From Cardiocondyla obscurior (taxonomy: Eukaryota; Arthropoda; Insecta; Hymenoptera; Formicidae), in assembly GCF_019399895.1 (NCBI RefSeq), contig NW_027228791.1, forward strand, positions 291,366 to 355,365: a DNA stretch of 64,000 nt, in the 5' to 3' direction. The notes under the pieces are model-generated. The model saw nothing but the letters and a program-made list of their open reading frames with translations, searched no databases and was not told where the DNA came from. Each line of letters starts with the position of its first letter. Within the stretch, counting starts at the first letter, position 1. The translations under genes and the position numbers were made by a program. Below, in pieces: positions 1 through 12,499 of the stretch.

Positions 1-781
1 TGCGCGAGACAATTTGCTAGTTGTAGAGAATTTTGTACGCCGTGTCTGCACGGAGAGCCCTCGGCAGCGGCAGAGGTCGGGAAAGAAATCTCGCGGTTTC
101 GGTTACGGCAGACGATCTAACGCGTACATTCTTTGGGTGCCGCGGTGTCCCGCGAAAACACGACGCGAGCACGGGAGGCGCGTGGTCGGCACCCTAAACA
201 GTCAGGGCCGGCGCGAGAATTGCGGGGGAGCGAAATCCCAGGAAGATATCTGTGACAATTTAATAGCCGTCCGAGGCCAAAGCTACGATCTAGGTGATCG
301 CGCGGAGATCGAGCCCGCTCACGATTAAAATTATTTAGTTACTCTTGTTATTATTTTCCGTATTTGTTTCGTTCCATTGAGCCCAAATAAACGGCCTGAA
401 AATTGTTCATCGCTTTGTTCGAGTACATATCATTTCGTGCTGTCGTTTCCGTTTGTTCGAAAATTCCGTCTATGATACCCCGCCCCTCTCCGTTCGGGTG
501 AGCTAACTCCCACGCGTGACGGCCGTTTGAGTTTGCCGAGAATTGTTAAGAAAATAAAACACTCGTGAATAGAATCGGCACGGCTAGGCCCGTGCTTGGC
601 GTCCAAAACTATCGCGTTATCGGCTTACGCCGTCCCGCGCCAGGATACGGCCGAGGTTCCGCGACCCCTCCTCCCTCCCTGCCCCTCGTGTCACGACTGT
701 GCACGGATTTTCCGTCCGTGCACGAACGTCTCTTTTTGCTCACGACTCTCCTCCTTGAGGAGGAGAGAAAACATCGTGACA
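1..781 (+). mobile_element. Family R LTR, truncated by the window edge
   Basis: CpG-rich non-coding DNA that aligns block by block with 14244-15960 and, in reverse, with 60787-62120. Shared blocks include a region just before the AATAAA at about 384 and the CGCCCCTCTCCGTTCG block near 481. The 3' end is TGACA at 777-781, as in the complete copy. ORFs inside it are by-products of high GC content and do not match between copies. Confidence 0.7.
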
Positions 782-846
782 GTACATACACAAATGAATA
801 ACACGTTGGATAATTTGAGATAAAAGATGCAATATTTTGTAAATTA

Positions 847-1959
847 TTAGGTGTAAAACTTTGCTTCCATCGTTTTTTTTTTTCGAAATTCGAGGCTTTA
901 TTGTAAAAAAGTGGTAATACATTTACAATTCAAAGAATTGTCCATCGCTAGTTATAAATTTCTTTCATTTTTTTGAGCGGCGTACAAAACCCGCGTTGAG
1001 GAAACTGGTCATCATTTGAAACGATTCAATTTTGGACCTTTTCATAAAAACGGAAGTGCTGGTCAGCCAGACTGTGCGCCATTGTTCGAAACAAATAATA
1101 ATTAGGTAGAGAGAGCAACGTCTGGAAAATACAGCGGGTGGGATAAGACTTCTCATTTGATCGTTTCCAAATATGTATTGACTTGTTTTGCAACATATGG
1201 TCGAGCGTTGTTATGCAAAATCATTTTATCGTGTCTATCATTGTATTGCGGCCGTTTGTCTTTCAATGCTTGGCTTAAACGCATCAGTTTCATTTAATAC
1301 TGATCGCTTATGATTGACCCATTGAAATAATGGCTTTTAGTAATTTATAGTAAGCTATACCGAGTTGGTTACAACAAATACAGAGCATGATCTTAAAGTC
1401 ATGAATATTTGGTTTGCTCGTCGAGGTATAAGCATAGCCGGGAAGGCTTCTGATTCATTTCTACAACTTTAAGGCGTTTTGAAATAGCTTGTTGAGTTAC
1501 TCTCAATTATCTGACCAATTCTTCTTACGTTTGACACGTGTCTTGATTAAGTAATGTTTTTAATTCTGCACCTTTAAAAATTTTCTCTCTTCCACCGTTA
1601 TCCTGATCTTTGATATCAAACTCACCGTTTTCGGAACGTTAAAAACACTCTCAGCAATTCTTTCACTAATAGGGGCCTCACCATAAGTATTTGAGAGCAT
1701 TCAATAAACCTCAGCCGCAGATTTTTTCATATTGAAGTAGAAAATTGAAACTTCCCACACATGACGAAAATATAGCTCGTAAATTGACAGTTTAAATTGA
1801 GAATAACTTTATAAAGCAGACGCAAATTGATTAATATTTCGATGGCGTTATGTTTACAAATGAATAAGCTTATTGTATGGCGTTCACGATTTATTTCAGC
1901 CACTATTTACCACTATGGCCATCTATTGAAAAACAGCGGAAGAGAAGTTGTATACCTAA
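847..1959 (-). mobile_element. Decayed mariner-type DNA transposon
   Basis: The left end TTAGGTGTAAAACTTTGCTT and the right end form imperfect inverted repeats of about 28 bp, flanked by TA at 845-846 and 1960-1961. On the minus strand a mariner transposase can be followed in pieces, with many stops and frameshifts: an N-terminal helix-turn-helix region near 1830-1480, a middle part near 1430-1330 and a C-terminal part near 1110-960 carrying LFRTMAHSLADQHFRFYEKV. The catalytic part is too eroded to be active. Length about 1.1 kb, near the usual 1.3 kb of mariners. Family assignment is from recognition of the C-terminal motif and the TIR layout. Confidence 0.8.
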
Positions 1960-1963
1960 TATA

Positions 1964-2060
1964 CAAGGTGTTTGACGCCACGTGACAAAGTTTTTAAAAA
2001 TATATATAGTTTGTCGAGAAGACATGCAAACAAGATAACCAAGCATATGGGAACGTCTTG
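1964..2060 (+). mobile_element. Terminus of a CAGGGTGT-family (M) element
   Basis: CAAGGTGTTTGACGCCACG directly follows TATA at the right edge of the mariner. It resembles the other M termini in this window (46522, 46996, 51074, 59247, 62193). The other end is not recognisable. Confidence 0.35.
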
Positions 2061-3177
2061 TTTATGTCGCCAGTACATCTTCGTTTGCCTCGCTACCAAA
2101 CCACTGGCACAAATCGTGCGTTGGTAAAATCACACAAGTGAGAAGACACCACCCATTTCAAGTGGCTTGTTTTAAGTTTTCAAATATTTATATTTCAGCT
2201 ACAAATGTCTAAACAACAAAATGTTATGGGATTTCTCTACTTATCTCCGAAAACTCTATCTATTCTAAATGTTCATAATTCTTCTAAGCATTTAACCGAG
2301 ATAATATTATTTTTAAGTTCGTCGCAGTACGATTTCCGTTGAGCTTCGGATTATATTTAATGACGCTGCAGGCTGGTTTCTTGTTAAACCTTTGCTCACG
2401 CTATATCGAATTGCATCGGTTAGCTCATCAATATCGAACCTTTTAGAAGACGGGGTTTCCCGTAACAAAACCCGGTGATAACGAAACAAAGAAGCCAACC
2501 TAGCAACGCATAATTGTAGCATCGCTTTTGGGACACTGAGCGTCAGTTCTCTCTAGTTAGCGTAAACCGTCGCATCGTTGACTGACTCCAGTAATACCTT
2601 TCTCTTACGCAAGTTCGCCGTACCTTTGTGTTAAGTTTGCAGTAACATTGTGTCAAAACTCAAGTGTAAATTGCAATTTAGCAATAAATTGAGTGAAGAA
2701 GTGTGTGAGTGCTTTGCCCAATTTTAATTCACCTCACTCCTATTTACGCCATCAAGGCTCTCGCGAGACTAAACACTAAAAATTATTTCCATTTGATCGC
2801 GGAAACCCTGTATATTATACATTATACTCATTATATTTACATATATTTTTATTATATATTATTTTTATCATATATTTATTATATAAATAACACAAACACA
2901 CGGCAAAATGTGCCCTTGTAAAGTTAGCACCTTTTCAAAACATTTTTAATTTTTTTACAGTACTATTAGCACCCGCGAAAGTACTGTAGTCCCTGATAGT
3001 TATTAACAAGAGTACCATTAATTTACATTAAAAAAATTAAATTTTAAAGTATGAGGTGCTATCTTTCCGTAGCACCGCAAATTGCATAAAAACATTTCTA
3101 CGGAATATTATAATACTTCAAGAGTACTATAGTTTTTGATATATTTTATTTTGAGTACCGCCACCTTAGTATTTTTA
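2061..3177. other. No gene recognised
   Basis: AT-rich sequence without a convincing coding region. Short open frames on both strands lack recognisable motifs. Several short GTACT/GCACC motifs from 2950 onward suggest old degenerate repeats leading into the clearer tandem units at 3178-3476. Confidence 0.4.
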
Positions 3178-3476
3178 AACAATTTTTTTATGTAGACCGT
3201 TAGCACCTCATTATGGTGAGGCGTTGATATTTTCAAGCGATATTTTGATAATACTCGGCAGTTCTAACACAGTACCGATTATTTCCATGTATTTTGTCGA
3301 GAGTACTGTTCGTTAAATATTGTTTAAACAATTATTTATATCGACCGTCAGCAGCTCATCACCGCAATGTATAAGATGCTAGTAGTTTCGATCGGTTTTT
3401 GGACAGTACTTGACAGTTCTTGGATAGTACCGACTACTTCTGTGTGTTTTGTCGAGAGTACTGCCCGTTAAATATT
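3178..3476. repeat. Two degenerate ~150-bp tandem units
   Basis: Two consecutive units share the order GCA(C/G)CTCA, a TA-rich middle, then GTCGAGAGTACTG followed by CGTTAAATATT. The last block occurs at about 3297 and again at about 3449, 152 bp apart. This looks like a small decayed satellite. Confidence 0.55.
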
Positions 3477-4539
3477 TTTTTAAAGTACGGATGCATTATG
3501 CCTGTTCTTATAGGTAAATATAGCAATAGACTGCATCTTGGAAAAGAGTCAAATCTTGGAGGATGGAAGCTCGCTTGTTATAATGTGCATGAATTATTTT
3601 CCTTTTGTCTAAAATAGACTTAGTCAATTGGAAAATACCGTCAGAAAACGGTTCTATTTCTTTTTCATAAAGGACCACGCACATATCTTATGGAAAATGG
3701 CTCTCGGTTAAATTCGCTCAAATTTTGCTATCTTCTAAAATTTGTTATTCTGAACAAAAGTTTCTATGGCCGCAACAAGATCTGACGAGCTGTGCGCGAG
3801 TCGGTACGCGAAGCGTGAACACGCTCGGCACGCGTGTATGCGGATTCCGCCCTGAGTAGAGCGTCACGCGGTACGAGGATGGATAGAACAATGTTTCTCA
3901 ATTTTTTTTTAAATTGGAACATCTTTATTTCTGTTTTACAAGACGATAAACACGCAACGGAAATCTTGTCTCACCCTTGGAGGTTGCAAAAGACGTTCCG
4001 TCGGAAATCTTGAGAGCCGTCCAGGCGGGAGGCCTCCGCGTACGGAGATCTTGCGCGCATCGACGTACGCGATGCAACCGGGTGATCGCGATCGCGTTTC
4101 TCGCTGCCGAGGATGGAGAAAAGACAATAAATTGCCCTTACTTTTGGTCGGGGTTTTGACGACGACTTGAGCGAGTCTCGCGAGTAAAGTCAAGCTCCGG
4201 ATGCGAAGCGTTAGAGCTAAGACACGACGGGACTTTCGCGCGCTGCGAGCTTCTCAAGTGCGTGAGCGACTGATCGACTTCTCGTCGGGCTTGATCAACC
4301 AGGCCGCTTTTGAGTCTCTTTCGCGATCGAGCGACGATCTTCACGCGTTGAATGCATGATTTGTTTATGCTCGATCGCGAAGGGAACACCTGACGCTTTC
4401 GTGTCGAGCGACCGAAACAATTTCGGTCGCTCGAACGAACCCTCGAGCGGGCGTGCGCGTACACGAGCCATTTTTGCTCTATAAGGGTTCGAGTATCGGT
4501 AATAATAAATAAAACCTCACGGTTTTTTCACTTGTTTGT
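3477..4539. other. No gene recognised; GC-rich stretch at about 3770-4470
   Basis: The left part is AT-rich and featureless. From about 3770 it becomes CpG-rich, with open frames on both strands but no motif I can name. Because the errantivirus-like primer region and LTR follow at 4604-4899 in minus orientation, the GC-rich part may be the 5' leader of that truncated element (inference). Confidence 0.35.
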
Positions 4540-4603
4540 TTCAGAAATCTCGCACTTCAAGCCCACGGCCGAATAAGGGAACCAGGGTCTTAATTCCGGA
4601 GGG

Positions 4604-4621
4604 TGGATCCCACCGTTGCCA
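4604..4621 (-). other. Putative primer-binding site of a truncated family T element
   Basis: The minus strand carries TGGCAACGGTGGGATCC, five bases from the LTR edge. The same core TGGCAACGGTGG sits at the same 5-base distance from the LTR at 59913-59930. I could not assign the primer tRNA. Confidence 0.5.
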
Positions 4622-4626
4622 CCAGT

Positions 4627-4899
4627 TATTGCATCACGGGGGTGCTGTGGAGTCCGTTCTCCGGATAATGCAAATGCGGAAGGTGTGAAATAAAGAGAGA
4701 GTTCTCGTGAAGATGTTGCACTGATTTATTTCCTTTTTCCTTATCGGTTTCTTATCGACAGCTATTAACTTCACGCGGTTACAAATGCGAATGTCCGTTC
4801 GGGCCGCGGTTGCTCATTAATATACCATGTTGTTGCTAAGCCGAAATTCTTAACAATCAGCAATTCGCGGGTGGTAACCGCAAATATTCTAGAAGCGTA
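4627..4899 (-). mobile_element. Family T LTR fragment (5' LTR of a truncated minus-strand element)
   Basis: Aligns with 33164-33510 and 51922-52200. Shared blocks are GTGCTGTGGAGTCCGTTCTC, CCGCGGTTGC, an ATATATGCC-like block and CGCGGGTGG. Polinton polymerase coding sequence resumes immediately to the right, so this element marks where the 5' part of the polymerase gene was separated or lost. Confidence 0.65.
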
Positions 4900-5292
4900 T
4901 CGATTTGGTCGTGATAACAAATGTGTTTCATGGTTTATCGAAGAACTTAAAAATTTAGCTCACAGTGTAAAAACAATTTTATTTAGCAATGTACCCATGG
5001 TACCTTTTACACAAAATGATTTGAAAGAATTCAAAAGAGTTACGCATTGTCATGTGTGTGAAAAACCGTTTGCAGCTGATGATACGCGAGTGCGTGATTA
5101 TTGTCACTTAACTGGACGATACAGAGGATTTACACACTCAAACTGTAATATAAATTATATGGATTCAAATTGTATTCCTATAGTTTTTTAAAATTTATTA
5201 GGTTATAACGCGCATTTTATCATCAAAGAAATATCTACAGTTTATGAGAGATCAGTAAAGCTACTTCCCATTACAAAAGAAAAGTATACATC

Positions 5293-7922
5293 TGTTACGT
5301 CCTTAAACTTCACATCTCTTTTTTTCGACATATGTTTGATAAAATAGATAAAAATAAGTATACCATATCTATTTGGGACCGAAAGAGAGGACTTCTAACC
5401 TTCCAGAAAAAATAATTTTTCAACTAGAAACATCCGGTATTGCCAGACGTATAAAAAAAGAGAAACTTATAACAAATTGTATAACGGGCGCCAACGAAAA
5501 CCAAACCATAGAATTTTGTCTAGACATGAAAAAAAATCATCAAACTTGGAGGGCCCGGAAATGTTCCAAATTGCTATCAAATGTCTGGCAGTAAATAAAA
5601 ACATTCAAAAGAAAAATAACTTTTAAGATTGTAATTGCGCCGTGGATCCAAGCCTTAGAAAAAACAAGGGGTGCAAGAGTCCCGCAATTACAAGAATATG
5701 ATGCACGGACAAAAGCAATAAAATTCAGGCAACAAATGTGACCTACCGATAACAAAAAAAGGTTTCCTAACTATTTCTTCAATTTGTTAATAATATTCTG
5801 AAAGGTTCGGAAGGCTGGGGGCATAAGGGCGGAGCTTCTTATAAACATTTGATCTTAAACCAATAGATTTCGGGAACTCCTCATCAAAATGTAGAAACTA
5901 AGGGCGAAAACTTAGAAATTTAAGAATCAGAGAGGGGATGAGGCGCGAGTGACCAATAATTGTGAAAAAAAAAAGTGGAGGAACAAGCTCAGCAAATAAG
6001 AATTCTAATTTTTGAAAAATAAAAATTCGGTGATAATTCTCCCTTTTTCTGAGTTTATTAAACCTTGTGTTTCGGCGGAGCTCGCTCTCGTTGTCTTCAG
6101 ACGTTTTTCCGAGTAGTTCGTTGCTTTTGAAAGAAATCGTGAGTGTGTATTTGAGGAAGCCCCACGAAGAACCAGGAGTTAGAAAACCTTGTAAAACCAA
6201 AGAGAAAATTCAAGATCAGCAAAAAGTAAGTCTCAACGCCAATTATTATTATTTGTTTGATTTCACTAAAGAAAATGTCAATTAATTCCAAAAGAGTTAT
6301 CTTACTAAACTCTGAGAAAAGTGAGAGGGTGCCGTGTGCGTGTGGAAATTTCGAGAAGTCCTCTGGACTTTCCAGTGAATTGATTCGTGTGGTTAACTTC
6401 CTCAAATAAACGGTTTCGATATGCCTCTAAGAATTGGTGACTATCGATAGCTTAAAATTCGTGTGAGGCTCTATACGTTCTCTCAACTGTGAAAATTTTT
6501 AGATGGACAGATTAAGAGTTCCGGGAGAAAGAATGCGACGAGTTGCCCTCAAACATTTTTCTTTTCAATAAGTAATTTTACTTAAATAAAAACTAAATTT
6601 TTAGTGGAGTCATCTAACAGACGAACAATTAAAAATAGCCGGGCGCGTCGCAACAAGAAAATTAGGACCCTAAGGGAAATAGTCCGAAGTTTTTTTGTTC
6701 AATTTCTGTTCACAACGGCGCCAAATGAGGAAACTTTTACTGCCCCGCCGAAGCAAGAGGGGAGATTGTGGTTTCCGCAACCGGCCACTCCACCCCCGTC
6801 TCCTATACATGGAGATCCGGAAGAACTGTTTTTGTATGAAGCGGCTCGGCTTCAAACGCTACCGCAATTAAATCTCTCACAAGTATCGACGAAGCCAGGT
6901 TCGGAAGAATTCCGCCCCATATCTTTTTCTTATACTCCCGATTTCTCGCCTATTCCTAAACAACAATTCCTAGAAGCAACGTTAAGACCATGATCCTCTC
7001 CTTTATTTGTCTCCTTAACTTCCTGAAGAACCCGAGGAGGTCGGTCTTCTGGCTAAGGATGACTCAATCTCTTGACCGGAGCCAGACTTCCCGGTTTTTA
7101 CCCCTTTACCCGCCCCGAGTGTCGAGTTCCTCGGGGAGCAAGAGGAATTGAGAGCGATCGTAGATTCTTTCCTCAAGCTCCTCCGCAAGACTTGTACTCC
7201 GTGGACGGATCCTGTTCCGGAAAGAGCCTTCACCGTAGGCCTTGACCACTTTGACATAGAAGAAATCAGGTGGCAGGATAGCCGCTCGCCTCCTGACGCA
7301 AATTTGTTCATTCATTATTCGGGAGTGAAAACCCCGTTCTTGGCTCCAGTAAGTTTGATAGACCTGGCCTTTTCGAGATTTACGGCCAGGATATCAGAAA
7401 TAATAGAAGTGATACTTGATAAAAACTTACATATTATATATTTTCTTTCATTTTACACACATAAAAAGAAATTTACAAATATTATTTGCTAATTAGAATA
7501 TTTCTTTTTTCTTTTTATATAATATTAATTTTTAATTTAATAAATTTATATTTTTTTATTAAATGTAATTAAGTTTTATTAAATCTTTGTTAATTTTTTA
7601 AATATTTGAAACGTTTATTTTTCAAAAACCCTTTAAATCCATTTACTGCAAAAAACCATCACCGGTTCTATCCCAGGGAATAAGAATTAATTTTTTTTTT
7701 TTTTTAAAAACCAAACGCGCGCTTGACTAAATCTTTTTGCAATTTAAATCCATTCTTAGCGCGTTATACGCGTCGCACTCCATCGATCGTGTCACGCAAA
7801 TATTGGTAGTTGCGTCATTTCTTAAACCCTTCTCTCCACTCTACTTGCTCTCAGGTTCATACCCTTGGCTTTTCATAAGCGATAATTTTTCTTTCTTTAA
7901 TATTTTCTTTCTTGACGTAACA
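5293..7922 (+). mobile_element. TG...CA-bounded gene-carrying element, copy A
   Basis: Bounded by TGTTACGTC and GACGTAACA, a perfect 9-bp inverted repeat. Flanks CATC (5289-5292) and TATC (7923-7926) are a likely 4-bp duplication with one change. Polymerase coding sequence resumes in frame on the right. It carries a spliced gene (see 6050-7430) and a 3' block GGTTCTATCCCAG at about 7666 that recurs in copies B and C. Class is unclear: an unusually long solo LTR or a non-autonomous transposon. Confidence 0.75.
6050..7430 (+). pseudogene. Unknown spliced gene of copy A
   Basis: I do not recognise the protein. Exon 1 ends at 6225 (AAAAA|GTAAGT). The intron is 6226-6604 and ends TTTTTAG, and exon 2 starts at 6605 with TGGAGTCATC. 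Joining the last A of exon 1 to TG of exon 2 creates the ATG, and copy B does exactly the same. The product starts with a basic stretch (NSRARRNKKIRTLR), then a proline- and acid-rich middle containing SPIHGDPEE, then a conserved C-terminal segment of about 75 residues (CTPWTDPVPERAF ... FLAPVSLIDL). The frame breaks near 6993, and the C-terminal part is in another frame from about 7148. Expected intact length is about 270 residues by comparing the two copies. Confidence 0.6.
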
Positions 7923-8891
7923 TATCGTTTACAAAAAATGTGAAAAGTACTACTGACGAGAAAAATGACTGTATAAAATTACGATTTAATGATTATTTAA
8001 ATTTTTTAATACTAGTCTTCAGAAATTAGCATCATTTTTAAGTAAGGATAAACTGCGAGTGTTACGATGCAAATTTTTTAATTTAAGCAATAAAAATTTT
8101 GATTTATTAACGCGTAAAGGTGTCTTTTCATATGAATATATCGATTCTATTAAAAAGCCAGAAGACACATGTTTACCACCACGCGAATTGTTTTACAGTT
8201 TGTTGACAGATGACATAGTATCAGAGAGCAATTATGCACACGCTGCAGATATCTGGCAACGATTTTCAATTCAAACGCTTGGGGAGTACAGCGATTTATA
8301 TTTAAAAACCGATGTCTTGTTGTTGGTTGACATATTCGAAAATTTTAGAGACAGCTGTATAGCGAGTTACAAGCTTGATCCAGCGTATTATTACATTTTA
8401 CCTGGTTTTACATAGGACGCGATGTTAAAACATAAAAATATTAAATTTGAACTTCTTACCGACATCCACATGGTTATATTCATCGAACGTGGAATAAGAG
8501 GTGGATTGAGTCAATGCTCTGGTAGATATGTTTATGCTAACAACAAGTACATGCAGTCATACGATTCATCGAAACCATCAACATATTTGATGTATTTTGA
8601 TGTAAATAATTTATATGGATGGGCGATGTGTCAACCGTTACCATATGCAGATTTTCAATGGGTTGACAATGCTTCTAATTTTGACGTGATGAGTGCACCA
8701 CTAAATTCACCTGATGGCTACATTCTCGAGATTGATTTGGAGTATCCGCAAAAATAACACGACGAGCGTGTTGACCTGCCGTTTTGTCCAACGCGCAATA
8801 AACCGCCTGGTAAGCAACAGAACAAACTGCTTGCAACTTTATGTAATAAGAAACGCTACATCATTCATTATCGCATTTTGCAACAATGTAT

Positions 8892-9430
8892 TGTTGTAAC
8901 CCAAACCCCGTTACAACACGGAACATGACGCAAGGCATTTCGGAATAAGTATCTCGTAATTAAATAACATCGGAGGATGCGATATCAGCAAACCTCCTTA
9001 GGCAATTAAATAATAAGAAACAAAAAGAGAAACACTTGCGAGAACTTATTGCCGAAATCGCTAGAATTGCATTCGCCGAACAACCGAAGTTCGGCATTGC
9101 AACCCGATGACGCCAAGGCCCTGCGTCACTATTAAATAACCGCGGACCGTCACAGACGGGCAGTCGCATCAGAGTCCGTGCTGTAAACCGAGATCGTGAG
9201 GTAATTAAAGTTCGGTCGCGTGCCGTGTAAGAGGAGACCTCGCGGAGCCGCGGACGCGTGATAACGCGGGGACGTGCGCCGAACCGACCAAAGGAAAATA
9301 CAGGAGAATCGAAAGGAGTGTAATACCACAACTAAATAAAATTCTAAGTATTTATTAAATTCTACTAATTTTGTCGCCCTCCCTCACGGATCCCGAAGGA
9401 CGGACCCCGTGCACCGGCCCCGGTGCAACA
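8892..9430 (+). mobile_element. Solo LTR (family T2) inside the DNA polymerase gene
   Basis: Starts TGTTGTAACCC and ends GGTGCAACA, flanked by perfect 4-bp GTAT duplications at 8888-8891 and 9431-9434. The termini match the solo LTR at 35949-36365 in reverse. Polymerase reading continues in frame after one GTAT is discounted. Confidence 0.88.
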
Positions 9431-10345
9431 GTATTCATCATGGTCTTCATGTAACAAAAATACACCGCGTATTACAATTCAAGCAATCTCCATGGTTTCG
9501 CGTTTATATAGAACTTAATGCAAAATTTAGAACGCTCGCTAAAAATAATTTCGAAAAAAATTTATACAAATTGATGAACAATGCTATATTTGGCAAAACC
9601 ATAGAGAATGTGCGTAATCACGTCGATGTGAGACTTGTAACACATTGGGAAGGAAAATTTGGCGCTTAGGCGTTGATCGCAAAACCAAATTTTCATAGTT
9701 GTAGTATCTTTGCTGAAAATCTGGTGACTATTTGATTGAAATGCATAAACTTGAGGTAAAATTTAACAAACCAATTTATGTTGGTATGTGTATTCTCGAC
9801 ATATCTAAGACATGCTTGTATGAATTTCATCATGAGTATATGTAATCTTTATAACATAATAAATGTAAAAATATGTATACTGATACAGATAGTCTCATAT
9901 ATCATATCGAATGTAATAACGTTTACCAAATTATGAAACATAACATTAACAAATTCGACACGAGCGATTATGTGATTGACAATGCAATGGTCTTCCACTC
10001 GTCAATAAAAAAAGTACCGGGTTTAATGAAAGATGAAAACAATGGTGTAATTATGACTGAATTTGTTGGACTTAGAGCAAAAATGTATGCTTTGCGAGTC
10101 GAGGGTAAAAAGATACCAAAAAAAGTAATGTCGTTGCCAAAGAGATAACATTTGATGATTTCACACGATGCTTGAATGATGAAATAGAAATGACTCGTCA
10201 GTAAACATGTATGAGATCCAAGTTGCATGAGGTATATACTATACGTGAGAAAAAAACTGCTTTGAGTCTATATGACTATAAGCGATACATTATACCCGGT
10301 TCTACTGAAACTTTACTATGGGGACATTATAAAATACCACTGTAA

Positions 10346-10854
10346 ATAAAAAGTTTATATTCCATACTCATATGTATTATATTATTGTTCAATTATGAGT
10401 AAATTTATATGTAATCTAAGAACCTGAAAAACAATTCTAAGTATCTCTTGAGAGTACGTGACTATTAAGAGGATACTTATTTACGATTAATAGTTTCGAG
10501 AAGAGGTAAGACAAAGAAAAGTCCCTTTTCTGACCCCATATGCCGAATAAGATTTTTATTGCTTCACTTGCAGTCAAGTCGCGCCCGGGTGCAGATAAAA
10601 AATCTTCTTGTCTGTTGTGTGTGCTACTGTCGTTACGCTCATGTGGTATGGTCATTATGCTCATGTTGTTTTACGCTATTACTGTTAGTTTATAAAAGCG
10701 TGTACAACTAAGAAAAGTGGTTAAATATTAAACAAAGTAAACCTTAAAAATCCTGGATTGCATATTTTATTTCATCCACGCAAACTCAAATTTTAACAAT
10801 TATAAAATAAAAAGTGTTTTTATTTATGTATCAAATCTTTACAAAATATTATTC
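10346..10854. repeat. Intergenic region with a family U repeat (about 10437-10664)
   Basis: Between the 3' ends of the convergent polymerase and integrase genes. About 10440-10600, including GAGAGTACGTGACTATTAAG and AAGTCCCTT, matches the reverse complement of about 23400-23545. The right part has TTTATAAAAGCGTG near 10690. Nothing coding recognised. Confidence 0.45.
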
Positions 10855-10983
10855 TTGTGTATCCATTTTTCACATTTTTTAAATACTTTTTCAATGAGGT
10901 ATACATCAGGATTATTTACGTGAAGTAATTCCTGTTCATAAAATCCCCCAGCGACGGATTTTCCACAAGAATCCTCAAGCAAG

Positions 10984-11204
10984 TGTAGTCGGATATATAT
11001 TTTTTTTCTTTTATTTAATCACCATGTACAATAATGTAGTGACAGGTTCGGCGGACGTCGGAAGACTACTCACCGTCGGAGCTCCGCAAAGCTCTTTCTT
11101 TTTGCATCCTTTGTCTCTGAAGGTTCTTTCTCGGAGGTGTTCTCGCTAAACTTTAATCGTGTTTAATCGCATTTTGCTAACTTTATGATAGTTATGTGCT
11201 TACA
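10984..11204 (-). mobile_element. 221-bp TRIM/SMART-like LTR unit
   Basis: On + it runs TGTAGTCGG...GTGCTTACA with a perfect CAAG duplication at 10980-10983 and 11205-11208. On the minus strand an AAATAAAAG polyadenylation-like motif lies close to the 3' end. TG...CA ends, 4-bp duplication and small size fit a miniature LTR. Confidence 0.78.
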
Positions 11205-11680
11205 CAAGTATGTCACGGGATTAATTTTTCGCACTTTGACGATTTTAAACAACTCAATGGTCCAATTTGGTGTATAACCTTTTTTAAATAATGTTTTAAA
11301 CTTGCTTACACGTATTAAATCACCAGTTTTAAATCGTGCTGGATCAGCGATTTTTATGTGGTTGTAGACCAAGAGCTTACCCGCGTTTGCGTGGGTAACA
11401 TCAACAGATCGCATACCAATAGTTCGATGTTTTCGCATATTATAATCCAAAACGAGCAGCTGCAGTAAATCAAGCCATTTATAATTTCCATTGAGTATAA
11501 ACATTTTCCACATAGCGTTTTTAAGTGTTTGGTTGAACCGTTCGACAACTGACGCTTTCATTACGGAGTATGTGGAATAATGGTTAATATTATGTTTTTT
11601 CAAAAGTTTTTGCACATTTGCGTTGTAAAATTCTTTTTCCTTATCAGTTTGAAGATTATTCGAATATCTTTTATCATCGC

Positions 11681-12499
11681 TGTTCATTCGACTATGAATT
11701 GCAGCGCGGTTAAATTATATTATAATTCTCGCGCCTAGTATGTGCTCCAGCGTCGCGATATTTCGAGTCTACCGTCGCGTATTTGTTGATTTTGTCGATA
11801 TCCTTGAATCGCCGATGGTTCAAAGCGTTTCGTTTTCGGCAGAAGTCAGTCTAATCCAGTTCAAACCGAATATTTCGCTGACTTCGCTTTGTTTTCGTCG
11901 CCGGGTTCCGACTATCCTAGGCTCCGTACCGCGAAAAGACGACTAGTTTTGCTCGAACTCCGCACCTGTGCGTCTCGCCTTTGTGTATCGGCTCGCTCTC
12001 GCGCGACGACTTTCGATTAGTTTCCTTATATTTTTTTCTCTTGCGCTCTCAATCGAACTCGGTGATTTCACTTTCCGTGAATTCATTATTTCGGCGCCAA
12101 TTCATTTACTAATTATCGCTACCGCTGGAGTGCAGGGACTTGCGCTCGCGGCAATCACCGGCTCGCGCTTTCAAGATCTCCGTCGTCCGCGGCAAGATCT
12201 CCGACGGTCGAGTAGATCATTCATCTACTCTCAAGATTTCCGACGGATCAGCCGGGTCAGGAAGATTTCCGCTCGTTTATTGATATCCTTGCCTTCACCG
12301 ACGCGATTGTATTTTTTTTGTGTTTTTTTTTTTTGTAAATACATTGAGTTCACTTTTCTGTCATTTTAATTATTCTGGTTTTTTTTTCAATTCTCGCGAT
12401 CGGCTCTCCCTCTCATTCCCGCTCAATCGACTCACGCGTCGAGCTCATTGCTGAGCAAGTCTATTCTTAAACTAACGCGATCGCGCAAGATCACGTACA
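11681..12499. mobile_element. Solo LTR (family X) in the integrase gene
   Basis: TGTTCATTCGAC...GATCACGTACA, flanked by perfect ATCGC duplications at 11676-11680 and 12500-12504. Length 819 bp. GC-rich with a T-run near 12310-12335. Integrase coding resumes on both sides in the same frame. Internal ORFs are not meaningful. Confidence 0.9.

Larger units (their letters stand above)
4905..10345 (+). pseudogene. Polinton/Maverick protein-primed DNA polymerase B, interrupted
   Basis: This would be the replicative polymerase of a Polinton (type B, protein-primed family). Pieces in order are 4905-5292, 7923-8891 and 9431-10345. The first has a C-x2-C / CHLTGRYRGFTHSNCN zinc-binding region. The second has motif A, DVNNLYGWAM. 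The third has motif B, NLYKLMNNAIFGKT, and motif C, YTDTDSLIY. The N-terminal exonuclease region is absent, replaced on the left by an LTR. Copy A (5293-7922) and a solo LTR (8892-9430) interrupt it, and across the solo LTR the reading frame is preserved. There are further stops near 8755, 9669 and 9840 and frame changes near 10148, so it is dead. The end is the TAA at 10343-10345 after WGHYKIPL. Neighbours are the other Polinton genes. Confidence 0.88.

Noticed and set aside
5287..5292. 6-bp duplications ACATCT/ATATCG around copy A, which would suit a Polinton-like mechanism
   Set aside because: Two mismatches; the 4-bp CATC/TATC model with TG...CA ends needs only one and gives the same coding join.
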